DNA from: Isoetes taiwanensis
Lineage: Eukaryota > Streptophyta > Lycopodiopsida > Isoetales > Isoetaceae
Direction: 5' to 3'
DNA length: 64,000 bases
NCBI GenBank assembly: GCA_021234155.1
Contig: JAJEKV010000052.1
Coordinates: forward strand, 3,466,254 to 3,530,253
The position numbers and the translations under genes are program-made. Positions 47,261-58,984 of this stretch are shown here, in pieces; the stretch's first letter is position 1, and each line of letters starts with the position of its first letter. The notes beneath the pieces are model-generated. The model saw only the letters and a program-made list of their open reading frames with translations, did not search any database and was not told the DNA's origin.

Positions 47261-47538
47261 GATAAAAAAAAAATATTTATTTAATATTATTCAATATGAT
47301 TTAACGGACAGTTAATATTCATATTCAAAATTAACAAATATTTAATATAAATAAATATTTAGTAATATTTATTAATATTAATATTATCAATAATATTAAT
47401 AGTATTAATAAATATTAAATATGAACAAAATAAATCGAGAATAAATATTTAAAAATTTAAAAATTCGAAAAATAGAAACAAATATTGATTAAATTATATT
47501 AGTATTCAGTATCATGGTAGATAAGCATTATTGTTTAA

Positions 47539-49460
47539 CTAGTAATGGTACCCAGCCTTGCTGGGCATAAATTAGGAACCTTTAATTTCTTTCTTTTTTT
47601 ATTCTCCCTTTTTTTTTCTAACCCCCTTCTCCCTCCCTTTGCCTTCCCTTTCCCCTTCCCCTTTTTTTCTTTCTCTTTTTCTTATCAGCTTTTTCCCTTT
47701 CTTTTTATCTTTCCCCGCTCTTCCCATTTTTCCACTACTCTCTTTCCCTTTCCTTTTCCCCTTCCTCTTCCTTTTCCTTTTCCTTTTCTCTTTCCCGTTT
47801 CTCATGCATTTTTTTCGTTCTCTTTTGCTTACCTTTTCATGTGCCCTTTTCTTCTTTTCCCCACCGTCTTCCTCTTGATCACGTGCCCTTTTCCCCATCT
47901 CTTTTCCCATTTCTCTCTCCTCTTTTCCTCATGCTCTTTTTGTTTTCCCTTCTCCTTTTTCCGCTTCCCTTTTCCTTTCAACTTTCCATTCCCTTTTCAT
48001 ACATTCCCCACCCTTTTGCTTTGCGATGTTCCCTTTTTCCCTTTCCTTTCTCTTTCCCCTTCCTTTACATTTTCCCTTTCCCGTTCCCTTTCGTTTTTCA
48101 TATGCCTCTTTCCATTCCCTTTTCTCAATCTTTTTTATGTACCCTTTTTCCTTCTTTCCCCATCCTCTTCCCCTTTTTCCCCTTTCCACTTTCTCCTTTC
48201 TTGTTTGTTTTTTCTTTTCCCTTTCCCATACTCTTTTTCCCTTTCTTTTTTCTATTTCCTCACCCTTTCCCTCTTCCCTTTTTTCTCGTGCCCTTTTCTC
48301 CTTCCTCTTTTCCTCTTTTCCTATTCCTTGCTCCCTACCCTTTGTCTATTCTACTTTCCCCCCACCTTTTTCCTCATTTTTCCATTCTTTCCCTCTTCCT
48401 TTTTCTCGATGCTCTTTTTGCTTTCCTTTTTCTCTTTCTTCACCCTTCCTCTTTTCCCTTTTTTTCACGCCCTTTCCTTTTTTCTCTTTCTCTCGTTCCC
48501 TTTTCCCAAGATCTCTTTTTCCCTTTTCCCCCTCTCTTTTCCTTTTTACTTTTCTTTTTCCCATAGACTTTGCAACCTTTTCTTATTTTCCCTTACCTTT
48601 TTCTCCTTTTCTCACCTTTACTTCTTACCCTTCTCGCGGTGCTCTTTTTCCGTTCCCTTTCCCCCTCGCCTATTCTATTCCTTTTTCTATTTTCTTTTAT
48701 CTTTCCATTCCTCTTACCTTTCTTTTATTCCTTTTCCCTTTTCCCTTTTCCCTTTCCCTTTTCCCTTTTCCCTTTCATCGTTGTTCCTTTTCCCTTCCCC
48801 TCTTCCTTTTCCCTTTTCCCTTTTCCCTTTCATCGTTTTTCCTTTTCCCTTCCCCTTTTCCTTTTCATTTTCCCTTTTCCCTTTTTTCCCTTTCATCGTT
48901 TTTCCCTTTTCCCTTCCCTTTTCCTTTTCCCTTTTTCCTTTTCCCTTTCATCATTTTCATTTTCCTTTTCCATTTCCCTTTTCCGTTTCCCTTTTCCGTT
49001 TTCCCTTTCATCGTTTTCCCTTTTCCCGTCCCCTTTTCCTTTTCCCTTTTCCTTTTCCTTTTTCCTTTTCCGTTTCCCTTTTCCCTTTCATCTTTTTCCT
49101 TTTCCCTTCCCTTTTCCTTTTACCTTTTCCCTTTCATCGTTTTCCCTTTTCCCTTTTCCCTTTCATCGTTTTCCTTTTCCCTTCCCCCTTTTCCGTTTCC
49201 CTTTTCCTTTTTCCTTTCATCGTTTTTTCCTTTTCCCTTCCCCTTCCCCTTTTCCCTTTCCCTTTCCTTTCCCTTTCCCTTTCCCTTTCCCTTTCCCTTT
49301 CCCTTTCCCTTTCCCTTTTCCTTTTCCCTTTCATATTGAAGCCATAGTCAAGATGAAATTTTAGTTGAAGACACGCACACATCATCTCCACCATTGGTCA
49401 ATCAAATCCTCGACCGTCCGATTTAGGGTGCGGTCCATTACACAACATTATAATATAAGA
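47539..49460 (-). mobile_element. Helitron with polypyrimidine cargo, insertion 1
   Basis: On the minus strand it starts TCTTATATTATAATGTTGTG at 49460 and ends with a GCCCAGC hairpin and CTAG at 47539. Flanks are A on the 5' side and T on the 3' side. Comparison with the empty site at 31969-31977 fixes both ends to the base. 1,922 bases, no protein gene. Confidence 0.95.
47580..49332. repeat. Polypyrimidine tract, about 1.75 kb
   Basis: Almost only C and T on the plus strand, built from TTTTCCC, TTTCCC and CCTTTTC blocks, with occasional G or A (CATCGTT every 60-90 bases near the right side). It becomes regular (TTTCCC)n at 49245-49320. The long open frames here (Phe/Pro/Ser/Leu on plus, Lys/Arg/Gly/Glu on minus) are composition artefacts. 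Confidence 0.95.
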
Positions 49461-49462
49461 TA

Positions 49463-51218
49463 CTAGTAATGGTACCCAGCGTTGCTGGGCGTAAGTTGAG
49501 AGCCTCTAAATGTTTTGGGCTGCAGTGGGAAAAGCCCTATCCCTTTCCTTTTCTCTTTCCCTTTTGCTCTATCCTATATTTCACTTTTTCTTATTTTATC
49601 TACACTTTTTTTTTTCTTTTCCCGTCTTTCCGTTTTCTTTTGCTTCTTTTCCCTCTTTCTTTTTCCCGGTAACCTTTTTCCCTTCCCTTTTCCTCCTTTC
49701 CCCACCCTTTCCTTCTCCGTTTCTATGCCATTTTTCCTTTCGCTTCACCTTTTTCCATGCCTCCTCTTTTCCCCATCCTTTTTCCATGGCTTCCCTTTTC
49801 CTCAACCTTTTACTCTTTCGTTTTTTTCCGTGCCTATTTTCCCCTCTTTTCCTCCTTTCCCACCCTTCCCTCTTCTTTTTTCTGGGTGCCCTTTTCTCCC
49901 CATGCCTTTTTTACCTTCCCTTTTCCCATCTCTTCAACCTTTCCCTCTTTTCCTTTTCGCTTCTCTTTTCCCATTTTTCTCTTTTCCTTTTTCCCTTGCC
50001 CTCTCTCATTTTTCCCCTTTTTTCTTTCTTTTTTCTTTTCCCATGCCTTTTTCCCTTCCCTTTTCCTTTTCCCATTTTTTCCGTGCTTCCCTTTTCCTCT
50101 TTTTCCCAGCCTTTTCCTCTTTTTTTCACCCTTTTTCTCTTCCCCTTTTCCCTTCTTTTCCCCCTTCCCTTTTCTTTTCCTTTTCCCATGTCCTTTTCTC
50201 TTCCCCTTCCCCGCTCTCCCGCTTCCCTTCCCTTTTCCCTTTCCCTTTTTCTTCCGTTCCCTTTTCCTGATGGATTTTTTTTTATTTTTCTCCTTTCATG
50301 ATCCTTTCCTCGTGCCCTTTTTCCGTCCTTTCCTTTTCGTTTTCCCATGCCTTTCGCACATTTGTTTTCTCATCTTATTTTCCTATACCTATTTTCCTCT
50401 TTTCCCCATCCTTTCTCTCTTCCCCCCCTTTTTTTCCCTTTTCTTTTTTCCCTTTCACCATTTTTCTCTTCTCATGCCCTTTCCCCCTTTCCTTTTCTTG
50501 TGTCCCTTTTTCTCTTAGGTTCCCTTTCCCGCTTTTCCCTTTCATTTTTCTTTCTTCTCACTTTCCTTTTTTTCCTTCCCTTTTCCCCATCCCTTTCTTG
50601 TTCCCCCTTTTCCCTCCCCTCTTCCTCATTTTCTCAACCTTTCACTCTTCCTCTTTTCTCAATGCAATTTTTCCCTTCCTTTTCCCTCTCTCTTTTTCTT
50701 TTCCCTTTTGCTTTTTCCATGCCATTTTTTCCTTTTTTTTTTAAACGCTTCTCTTTTTCTCCCTTTTCTCATGCTCTTTTATTTCCTCCCTTTTTCCCAT
50801 GCTTTTTTTCTCCTCCCTTTCCCCCTTTCTTCAACTTTTCTCTCTTTCTTTTTTCCCGTGCCCTTTCCTCTTCCCTTTTCCCTCGTGCCCTTTTCCCAGT
50901 TTTCTTTTCCCCCTCCCTGTTTCTTTCTTCTTTCCCTTTTCCTTTTTTCATGCCTTTTTCTCTTCTCTTATCTCCACCATTTTTCCTTTTCCTTTTCTCC
51001 TTTTTCCTGTGCCTTTTTGCCCTTCACATTTCTCTTTTCTCTTCCCTTTTTCGCCTTCTCCTTTACCCTTTCCCCTTAAAAGATCAAAGAATGACTAATC
51101 ACGGTGGTGGTAAGTCGTGCAATAAATCTCGGCCTTCAGATGCACCCAGATGATCTCGACCATTCAAATTAGGGCTTGATCCAATCCAAGAATTACGGTA
51201 TAACATTATAATATAAGA
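49463..51218 (-). mobile_element. Helitron with polypyrimidine cargo, insertion 2
   Basis: Minus-strand 5' end TCTTATATTATAATGTTATA at 51218; 3' end hairpin and CTAG at 49463. Two bases (TA) separate it from insertion 1, and these are the two middle bases of the empty site. 1,756 bases. Confidence 0.95.
49540..51078. repeat. Polypyrimidine tract, about 1.5 kb
   Basis: C/T-only stretches with scattered ATGC-containing interruptions (CCATGCC, TCATGC). Less regular than the first tract. No gene. Confidence 0.95.
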
Positions 51219-51388
51219 TGTAATTAAATGTTTAATAAATCTAAGAATAAAAAAATAGAATCGAGCATAAAATTAACATAACAAAAAAATCACAAATAAT
51301 AAGAACAAAGCATAAAAAATTTAAATTGAATTCAATTAATATATTTCACAATGTAATTTGCACATTACAAAATATATTAAGTCTTTAG

Positions 51389-52830
51389 TTGTTGCTCTCT
51401 TCTTCTTCTTCTTCTTCATTGGCCGTCTTCATTTACCGCATTATATTGTATCGCGAACAATTAGTTCATTGTAGTCACAAATAATTATCTAATGAATGAT
51501 ACACACTTCATCCCCCCCCTTTCACGCCAGCATGTATGTCGCTGATGGCGCATATGATCGCTTTGTTTGAAGGCCCTTTCGCGTTCATCTTTAGCAGCCG
51601 GGCGACCAGCAAATGACGCCTATTGAGAATGAGCACCAAAACTAATGTTAGTGTTCAACTCGAGAACCTACATTATAAACCAAATTTATACTTACAAATA
51701 GCTTATCCAGAAAGCCATAACCGCCCGGACCAGGTCTTATTGGCACTATGGTCGCCCACTTGCCGTCATTACCTCGCGTCCAGTAGCTGCCTTTGTTCTA
51801 GCTTCCCTTTCTTTGATAATATGTTGGCCTTCAAACACTACAATGCAATACAAGGACTTAGTCCACATGGCATCATCTAATTATACGACTCATGGGAGAG
51901 ATGATGTACTTGAAATGCCTCATTAGTCAACCAGATAGGCTGTGCCACTTCCTCTATCGAGACTCCTGTAGCTTTGGCAAGAGCTTTCAGCTGCTTCTTC
52001 TGATTACCTCTGCAAAATATAAATAAAATATGAGTACAATGAGGTTATAATGAAGAACGAAAGAGCCTAATACCTGGTGGCTTTAACATGTTTACCCTGC
52101 TTTGAACAAACCTCCCTCCATGAGATCTCTCCTGACTTGAGCTCGGGATATTCTGCTTCTAAAAGCTCCTTGATCCTCTCTTTTTCCTCATCATAGGCTC
52201 CCGAGTTCCATTCACCCTTGTGGACGTTATGGCAAACGCTATTTGTGACACTATTAGCCATCTTCCAAAAATTGTCGCCATCTGCGGTCTTTGTGGCGGC
52301 AACTCTTGCTACTACACTCAACATCGACTAACATATGAATATGTGTTAGTGAACAAAAAAGGCATAATTCAAGATGAACTCACTCATATTGAAAGAGATG
52401 CCTTCGTGGAGGTGGTGCGGGTGGTGCACGATCTTTATGAGCTTGAAGAGAAGAGTGCGTCCACTCCGGCGTAAGCGACGGTCGGCTCCTGCCGTGGGGT
52501 TCATTCTCCTGCGTGCTCGGGAACGGGCCCAAGATTGAATTCTGAAGGAGTGTATGAGCTATGACGTGGAGGGTCATGGGGCGGACCTCCGCCTACTTTG
52601 TTCCTTGACGGGCGGCGCAATGTCCATTCGGGCGGGCGACATCGGTGCAAGGCATTCCACCTATCTTTCGGGTTATCGCCTCGTTGATATCTCGAGGTTC
52701 CCTGCTCTTCGTCTTCCTCGCGGATCACGAGGTCCTTTCCGTCTCTTCGCCGGTGGTGAGAAGAAGATCCGCCCATAACCACACGACGGCCGAACATTAT
52801 GCATAGGAAAAGAAGGACGAACCGCATTTA
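51389..52830 (-). pseudogene. Transposon-borne spliced gene of unknown function (copy B)
   Basis: Exon-like pieces on the minus strand: an upstream basic/proline-rich part (52501-52827, frame-broken), then at 52324-52080 ATKTADGDNFWKMANSVTNS, NVHKGEWNSGAYDEEKERIK and YPELKSGEISWREVCSKQGK, donor AG|GTATTAGG, acceptor near 52013, then NQKKQLKALAKATGVSIEEV and a stop near 51882. Alternative 3' pieces give GRPAAKDERERAFKQS (near 51600) and MKTANEEEEEEESNN (51389-51433). It lies within the putative CACTA-like element. I do not recognise the family; a DNA-binding accessory protein is a guess. Confidence 0.45.
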
Positions 52831-52834
52831 CACG

Positions 52835-53385
52835 CTACATTTAAAAACATTAGAGCGTTAAAATAAATGGTTAACTTACATTTTATCCTAGAAAAAATCC
52901 ATACCAAATCCACACAATGGTGGAGGTGGCGGTGGTGGCGAGCTAAACCCGAAGCGACCAACTTCGCCTCTTAAAGGCCTTTGCGGGTTTAGGGATGTCA
53001 ATAAGGCTACCAAACCCACGCGAGAAGTAAAGTTGTGAACAATAGATATGCCATCGTCGCAGCATCCCATGGTTCTTTGGACATGTGCAAAAACTTACAA
53101 GTTATTTATATGGAGGCGATGAATAACATAGTAGGAAAGCAACAAATGTTAGCAACATGGGAAGTTCATTACAAAACATTGGGATTTGAATAATTAAAAG
53201 TGTCTTTATATATTTGGTTATTAGACAATTAAAAAATTTAATACTCTTAAACATGGCAAGATATACAATATTGTATTCATTATTTGAGTTGTGACAACAA
53301 CAATTTTGACATCTCAAGGCATCCATGCACTTCATGTGTCGTCTTTGTCTCACAACCATGGTAGAAGATATTCCAACACTTTGTA
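52835..53385. other. Intergenic stretch spanning the end of unit B
   Basis: No gene supported. Includes a GGTGGAGGTGGCGGTGG run (52919-52940) and the right duplication breakpoint at about 53013. Confidence 0.5.
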
Positions 53386-53390
53386 AGGCT

Positions 53391-54600
53391 TCAACAACCC
53401 GAGGAAGCTTTGGGTCGGATGAGAATCACGTCTTCACGTAGGCACATCATTCTTGTTTTTTGCTCCTCCAACTTGTCAAGACGTCGTTGGTACATATGGG
53501 TTGGATTAATCCATTGGGCATTGTTGTTATTATTAAACCACTCCATTCGTCGCATAGCTTGCACGAAATCCAGAAGCATCTCATAAATATATCCCAATGC
53601 ATAGACATCATGAATTTCGTGTCCCCATACACGATCATCATCCTTTGATTTCTCAAAACGGTTTCCTCTAACCATGGATATTTTGCTTGTCCATCCAGAA
53701 AGTAAGCACCGACACTTCAACAAGGGACGACGCTCTTTGGCGTAAAAATGAATTGCATTGTCCCAATCACCAATGGCCACCCACACATTTTGGTACTCAT
53801 CATCAAAATGTAATTTGACTCTCTTGCAATTAAGCTTTGTGTGAGTGAAGTGGCCTTTGTGGATCTCAACGACACCTTCTGCTAGGGCAAGAGCTATCTC
53901 TGGAACATACTGATATACAACTCGCATTTTGCTCCTAAGTTCAGCGCCTATGTGTTTGTCAGTTCTTCTTGGCGCTCTAGCAATTGCATTTGACCATCTT
54001 CTAAAACGTGACAAGTTATTAGGTAAATAGTCAAACAAGTGTGCAAGTGTCTCTCCATTCATGAAAGGTAGAATCACCATTAGCCCTATGGTATCCCCAC
54101 TAGAGCTAGCAACTTCATATGCAAGTCCAATGGATGTAGCCAAAGCGGGATGCGGGCTCTTGAAGCGTATGTATCTTTTGAGCCATCTCATGCGTCTACG
54201 CCCTATCTTTGCCCTTGAAAACCCATCCCTTTGTATAGCTCATCATCTTGGAAGTGTTGTGTTCCGTTGATCTTGATTTGATCGCATGCGATGTGTTGGT
54301 TTTTCTCCTCAATAAAAGCATTATCACATCCACGGCCTCTACGGGCATGGGATCAACAAAGATTGATATGTGATTCTCCAAAGAAAAGTGGGCCTTGCTA
54401 GGCCTCGCTCCACTAGAGCTTCCCCACGATGCAAAGCATTTTTAATTACCTCCAACCGGCGTGCATTGAGATCCGCAATGATGTTCTTGTGATCACGACG
54501 CGTCGCTTCTTTGAGGAATTCCATGAAGCTACCCATTCCTTGACACGAGCCTCGGCATTGGGACTTTTAAGCCGCAGACCGATGCTTCAAACATGTCTTG
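53391..54600 (-). pseudogene. Protein-kinase-like gene (probable pseudokinase), frame-broken
   Basis: The main open frame (54191-53391, 266 codons) reads KRYIRFKSPHPALATSIGLA, LMVILPFMNGETLAHLFDYL, ALAEGVVEIHKGHFTHTKLN, VWVAIGDWDNAIHFYAK and HEIHDVYALGYIYEMLLDF. This is the layout of a kinase domain: VAxK-like strand, hinge, catalytic loop, Mg loop, APE-to-alphaF with DVYALG. The catalytic loop has HTKLN in place of HRDLKxxN and GDWD in place of DFG, so catalysis is doubtful. Upstream, in two other frames, are EFLKEATRRDHKNIIADLN, ISIFVDPMPVEAVDVIMLLL and WVFKGKDRA. The frame breaks are near 54377 (CTTTGGAG) and 54195. It lies just outside the duplicated unit. Confidence 0.6.
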
Positions 54601-55150
54601 GGTTCATCCATGGGGTTTCCAATCATTGGCTTTACATGTGTGTCAAGGAGAGAAGTCAACATTTCTTCTTGACCGCCATTTTTGTGCTAACTCAAATTGG
54701 CACTTCCTTTTCACATGTCCGACAAAATGGTCGACACGTTGACCGGTTTGCATCTCCGGTCCGGGACTTTCGTTAGCACATATCTCATTTATGACCATCG
54801 TCTAATCTCACTAATCATTAGTGTCTTCACGGTCGGGGCCATACCTACAAACCAATTTAGATTCATTAATCTTGCTTTGTGACTTTTTCAAACCTTCATT
54901 ATGAATCTTTACCTACTTTCTTAAGAGTTAGTTTCCTTTTAATTTTTTTTTTTTTAAAAAACCAACTATTTAAATTTTTCTTGCTCTTAACCACTCCACA
55001 TCGTTGTTTCTTTGACATCCCTAACATCTTTAAAAACAACATTCTTAACTAGAAACCCGAAAATCAATAATGCAATTTTTTCAAAAACCCCGCCCTTGTC
55101 CAATCCAGTAAAGATTTCTATTTATTGATATATTAATAAAAAAAAATAAA
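54600..55150. other. No gene recognised
   Basis: May contain further 5' parts of the kinase-like gene (minus-strand NAEARVKEWVASWNSS near 54500-54570) but no continuous frame. Poly-T runs near 54940. Confidence 0.4.
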
Positions 55151-55152
55151 CA

Positions 55153-55500
55153 AAAGAGTAGGCGGTGAGCTTGGACCCGAACACCTAGTCTTCTCCACTC
55201 AAGGCGGAGAGCCGACCATGCCCTTGTCCAAGTCTCCCCAAATTTTTCTAAACTAAATACATTAATCAATAAAATTACAAGAGTAAGCGGTGAGTTTGGA
55301 CCGGAACACCTAGTCTTCTCCACTCAAGGCGGAGCCGACCATGCCCTTGTCCAAGTCTCCCCAATTTTTTATAAACTAAATAAATTAATAAATAAAATTA
55401 AAAGAGTAAACGGTGAGCTTGGACCCGGAACACCTAGTCTTCTCCACTCAAAGCGGGCCGACCATGCCCTTTGTCCAAGTCTCCCCAAGTTTTTTTTTTT
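55153..55500. repeat. Tandem repeat, about 125 bp x 3
   Basis: Three copies starting near 55153, 55279 and 55402, each with GCGGTGAGCTTGGACC, CACCTAGTCTTCTCCACTCA and CCATGCCCTTGTCCAAGTCT followed by an AT-rich tail. Confidence 0.9.
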
Positions 55501-55799
55501 TTTAACCTAAATAAAACATTAAAATTTTATTCTCCTACTCAAACTCAAATTCTTACCTAGAATGTCTTGAGTGAAAATCGATTTCCAAGAGCGGCGCATT
55601 TTGTTATTAGTGTACATGCAAAAAAAATAAAGGCATTCAATAATTAGAAAACTTACATAAATAAAAAAAAAAAAAAAAAAAAAGACCATTCACGTTGAAA
55701 AGATCATTGACATTAAAACTATTTACATTGTTAATTAAAAAGAACTATATATTGACATGTAAAAAAAAAAAATAAAAAAAAGGAAGAACATAAAAAGAA

Positions 55800-56480
55800 G
55801 GGGCCTCGTCTTTCAACGACGTCCCCTTCTTGTAATAAAAATTAGAGGAAGAATGGGCCTCGTCTTTCAACGACGTCCTTCTTCCATGGAAAAAAAATAG
55901 AAGAGGAGGAGAAAGGGGAGATAGGAAAGAAAGATTGAATAGAATGAGAAAGTGGTGAAGAAGAAGAAGAAGAAAATGAATAGAAGATTGGAAGAACGGA
56001 AGATTAGAAGGAAGAAACCAATGATTGGAAGATGATTGGAAGAAGAAGGAGGAGGATTCGATTCATACTAATAAGAGGTGAAATGGATTGAAGAAAAACA
56101 AGGATGGAAAGAAGAGGAGGATAGAAATGGGATGGATTGAAAACAAACAAGAAAAAACAAGAAGCCCTAAATCTATCAAACAACAAGCCTAATTCAAAAA
56201 TAGAGTTGATTGATCCATTGAAATACCTTTGGATGCTTGCTTGAAGCTTGGAAAGGACCGCAAGGATGATCCGCGCCAAAAATCGCCACGAAAAACGCTC
56301 CTCCAGCCGCTTAGAACCAAAAAAACTAGGCGGCGGAAAAGCCGGCTCTGTTTTCTGATAAAAAGTTACAGACGTCGTTGAACGACGTCGTGACGTCGTT
56401 GAACGACGTCTGTTATAGTCGTTGACCGACGTCTATAACGACGTCTTTGTGTTAAACGACGTGCCCTTTTTTTTATTAAG
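55800..56480. repeat. ACGTCGTT palindromes, probable CACTA-like subterminal region
   Basis: CTCGTCTTTCAACGACGTCC occurs twice (55806, 55857) and ACGTCGTTGAACGACGT twice at 56375-56410. The motif matches the arrays at 31163 and 46732, so this may belong to the other flank of the same element. The purine-rich stretch 55840-56100 between them has no gene. Confidence 0.55.
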
Positions 56481-56984
56481 TTATAATTATAAGTTATTAT
56501 TATAATTACTAGTTATGGTGCCCAGCGTTGCTGGGCACCGTCCTTTTTGTTAATGTCGTGCTAGCAAACTCCCCTTGTATTTGCACAATTCATCCCTTGT
56601 ATTTGTTGCATCTATGTTGGCCTAGCATGTAAGACGGAACTTGCATACGCACTCGTATTTGTTACATCTGTATTGGTGGTTTTCCTCTCCAATTGATTAA
56701 CAAAGAAACATGATTGGCCTTTTCATGACCTGTTCCTAGAGTGCTGACTGTTAATGCAGTTGTTCATGGAGTGTTGAAAGATAATGCAGTTGTTCATGGA
56801 GTGCTGCTTAAGTTATAAAACATTCCGTTGCCTTAAACTGCTATAATAAAACGAACATGCTTAGTTTTGGCAAATGGCTTAAAGGACAATAAAGCAATTG
56901 TTCATGAAATGCTGCATAACATTGCCCCAACTGCTATAACAAAATGGACATGCTTGTATTTGTTTGAAATCATAGATAGCTTGT

Positions 56985-57520
56985 CTAAAGGGAAGACCCT
57001 ATTTGGTTGCCCCACTCATGGTATAACTTGTATATGCATATGAAAAGTTAAAACGAAGTTGTTTGACATTTGTGGAGTGGGGCAACTCGTATATGCATAT
57101 GAAAAGTTAAAACGAAGTTGTTTGACATTTGTCGTTAGTGAAGCTTGTATTTGTATTTGAGCTGACCTGTGTGGCGAAGAGTAGAGTTGTGCATTAGTAA
57201 TGCACACTTGTAATCTTCATGGTATATCAGTCATGTGGGTATGCATATGCTTACAACCCTGGTCAAGAAAAGAAAAGGGAAGTGAACAGAGGCTGTCTAA
57301 AGGGAAGACCTTGTTTGGCTGTCCCACTTGTGGGGTGGCTTGTGTATGTGACTATGGAAAGTTACAACAGAAGATTGTTTGAGATTTGTAGTCAATGAAG
57401 CTTGTAATTGTATTTGAGCTGATCTGTGTGGTGGGGAGTAGAGTTGTGGATTAACAATGCAGAACTTGTAATCTTCATAGTATATCAGCCATGTGGGCAT
57501 GCTTACAATCCTGGTCATCT
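56985..57520. repeat. Diverged tandem duplication, about 290 bp, in Helitron
   Basis: 56985-57265 and 57293-57520 share TCTAAAGGGAAGACC, GGAGTAGAGTTGTG and TGTAATCTTCAT. A 60-base piece (TATATGCATATGAAAAGTTA...) is further repeated at 57029 and 57090. Confidence 0.8.
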
Positions 57521-57829
57521 AACTTATTCAAGGTGGTCTGAGTTGGAGACTTGCCTTCAAAATATTTGATGTAGACTCTAGCTTTCTTGCATCCTCCTTT
57601 CCTGGAATTGATCCTTCATCCTTCATTCTCGAGCTGCGACTCGCATGACACAACAACGCCCGATGGATGGGGCTTTTCTATTCATCCCAGCAGTGTAATT
57701 ACAATGGTAGAGAGTGGGTAGCTGCATATCGCAAGCTACCCAAAAAACAAAAAATACAGGGAATATCCAGTCATAACACCTGGACCCCAAAATACAAAAA
57801 TATATCATAGATGTTTGGCTAGTGTACCT

Positions 57830-57908
57830 GCCTAGGGCTTATCGCCGGGATTAAAAAACCCCGCCCTTTCGGGTTTTCGAGGAAAAACCCTAGCGATAAG
57901 CCCTAGGC
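57830..57908. repeat. Hairpin with 16-base perfect arms
   Basis: GCCTAGGGCTTATCGC (57830-57845) and its exact reverse complement (57893-57908) enclose a 47-base loop that itself has paired AAAAAACCCCGCCC and GGGTTTTCG motifs. Confidence 0.85.
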
Positions 57909-58109
57909 AAGGTTTAGACAACGCGGCCGCTAAACTTCCCAAAAACCCACGCCCAAAAAGAAACCAACGCCGCGGCAACGCCTGCACTGCATAAGACCAC
58001 AAAACACAATAGAGAAGAACAAAACCCTCGAAAAAGTTTAGGGTTGATTAAAGGCCGCGGCCGCTTAACAACAACATATATAAACAAAATACTTAAGGGA
58101 GGGAGGGAG

Positions 58110-58845
58110 GGAGAGCATAGAACATAACCCGAAAACACTGGCGGGCTTAAGAGAAAGCGCCGGCGAGAAGTCAAGGAATTAATGCAGGAAGAAATAGCGA
58201 TCCCCTAACCGGATGAGAGGCCCAAATGCATGCAATGCATGCAGTAACGATGTAACTCTTTGCATGCTCGTCTGCTCGAGAATCGCGATCCGCCGGATCG
58301 ACCTGCATTCTCGAAGCGACTGCGCATGACACAACAACGCCGAAAGAAGAGAACTTCCCGCCGATCCGAGATGAAGGCTCAAGAATTGCCCCATAGTGGA
58401 GGAATGCCGAGGTAGAAGCGAGACGAGAAGGATAGGAAGAGATACGAGAAAGATAGGAAACGCCAGGAAGGGATGCGCCAGGAAAGGTCAACGCAGGCCA
58501 AGGTAGAAGAGAACCGAGAACGATAAGAAACGCCAGGAAGGGATACGCCAGGAAAGGTCAGGTCGAAGAGAAACAAGAATGATAGGAAATGCCACGAAAG
58601 GTCAACCCATGCAAGAGGAAGCCCCTCCTCTGCATGAGAGCATAGAACATAACCTGAAACACTGCTGGGCGAAGAGAAAGCGCCGATGAGAAGCTGAAGG
58701 CGAATGCAGGAAGAAATAGCGATCCCCTAACCGGATGAGAGGCCCGAAATGCATGCAATGCATGCAGGCAACGCATGCAACTCTTGCATGCTCGTCTGGC
58801 TCGAGAATCGCGATCCGTCGGATCGATCTGCATTTTGAAGTTAAC
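58110..58845. repeat. Direct duplication, about 205 bp, 527 bases apart
   Basis: 58110-58320 and 58637-58842 share AGCGATCCCCTAACCGGATG, AATGCATGCAATGCATGCAG and TCGAGAATCGCGATCCG. A shorter relative (GCATGACACAACAACGCC) is at 57642 and 58324. Confidence 0.85.
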
Positions 58846-58984
58846 AAAATGGATGCATTTTGTAGTTAACAAAATGGATGTCTCATATCATAGGAGCATG
58901 ATATTTTGTGGCAAAACCCAATCCAGAATAAAGGTGGTGCTTGTGACAGTCAACTCAGATTTGTCTCTAAATGAAATATTGTGA

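Larger units (their letters stand above)
33773..53013 (+). repeat. Tandem duplication unit B, with two Helitrons inserted
   Basis: Second copy of the 15.56 kb unit. It begins mid-LTR at the junction GGCTACCAAGCCATATCCCTG and ends at GGCTACCAA near 53013, after which unique sequence follows. Net of the Helitrons (47539-51218) it matches copy A in length to within a few bases. Confidence 0.9.

Noticed and set aside
47545-51153. Very long open frames (up to 600 codons) rich in Phe, Pro, Ser and Leu, and Lys/Arg/Gly/Glu frames on the other strand
   Set aside because: They arise because a C/T-only sequence has no stop codons in several frames. There is no domain, start context or splice signal, and they lie inside Helitron cargo.
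54061-54882. Plus-strand frames over the kinase-like gene
   Set aside because: They are shadows of the minus-strand kinase-like frame, with no family resemblance.
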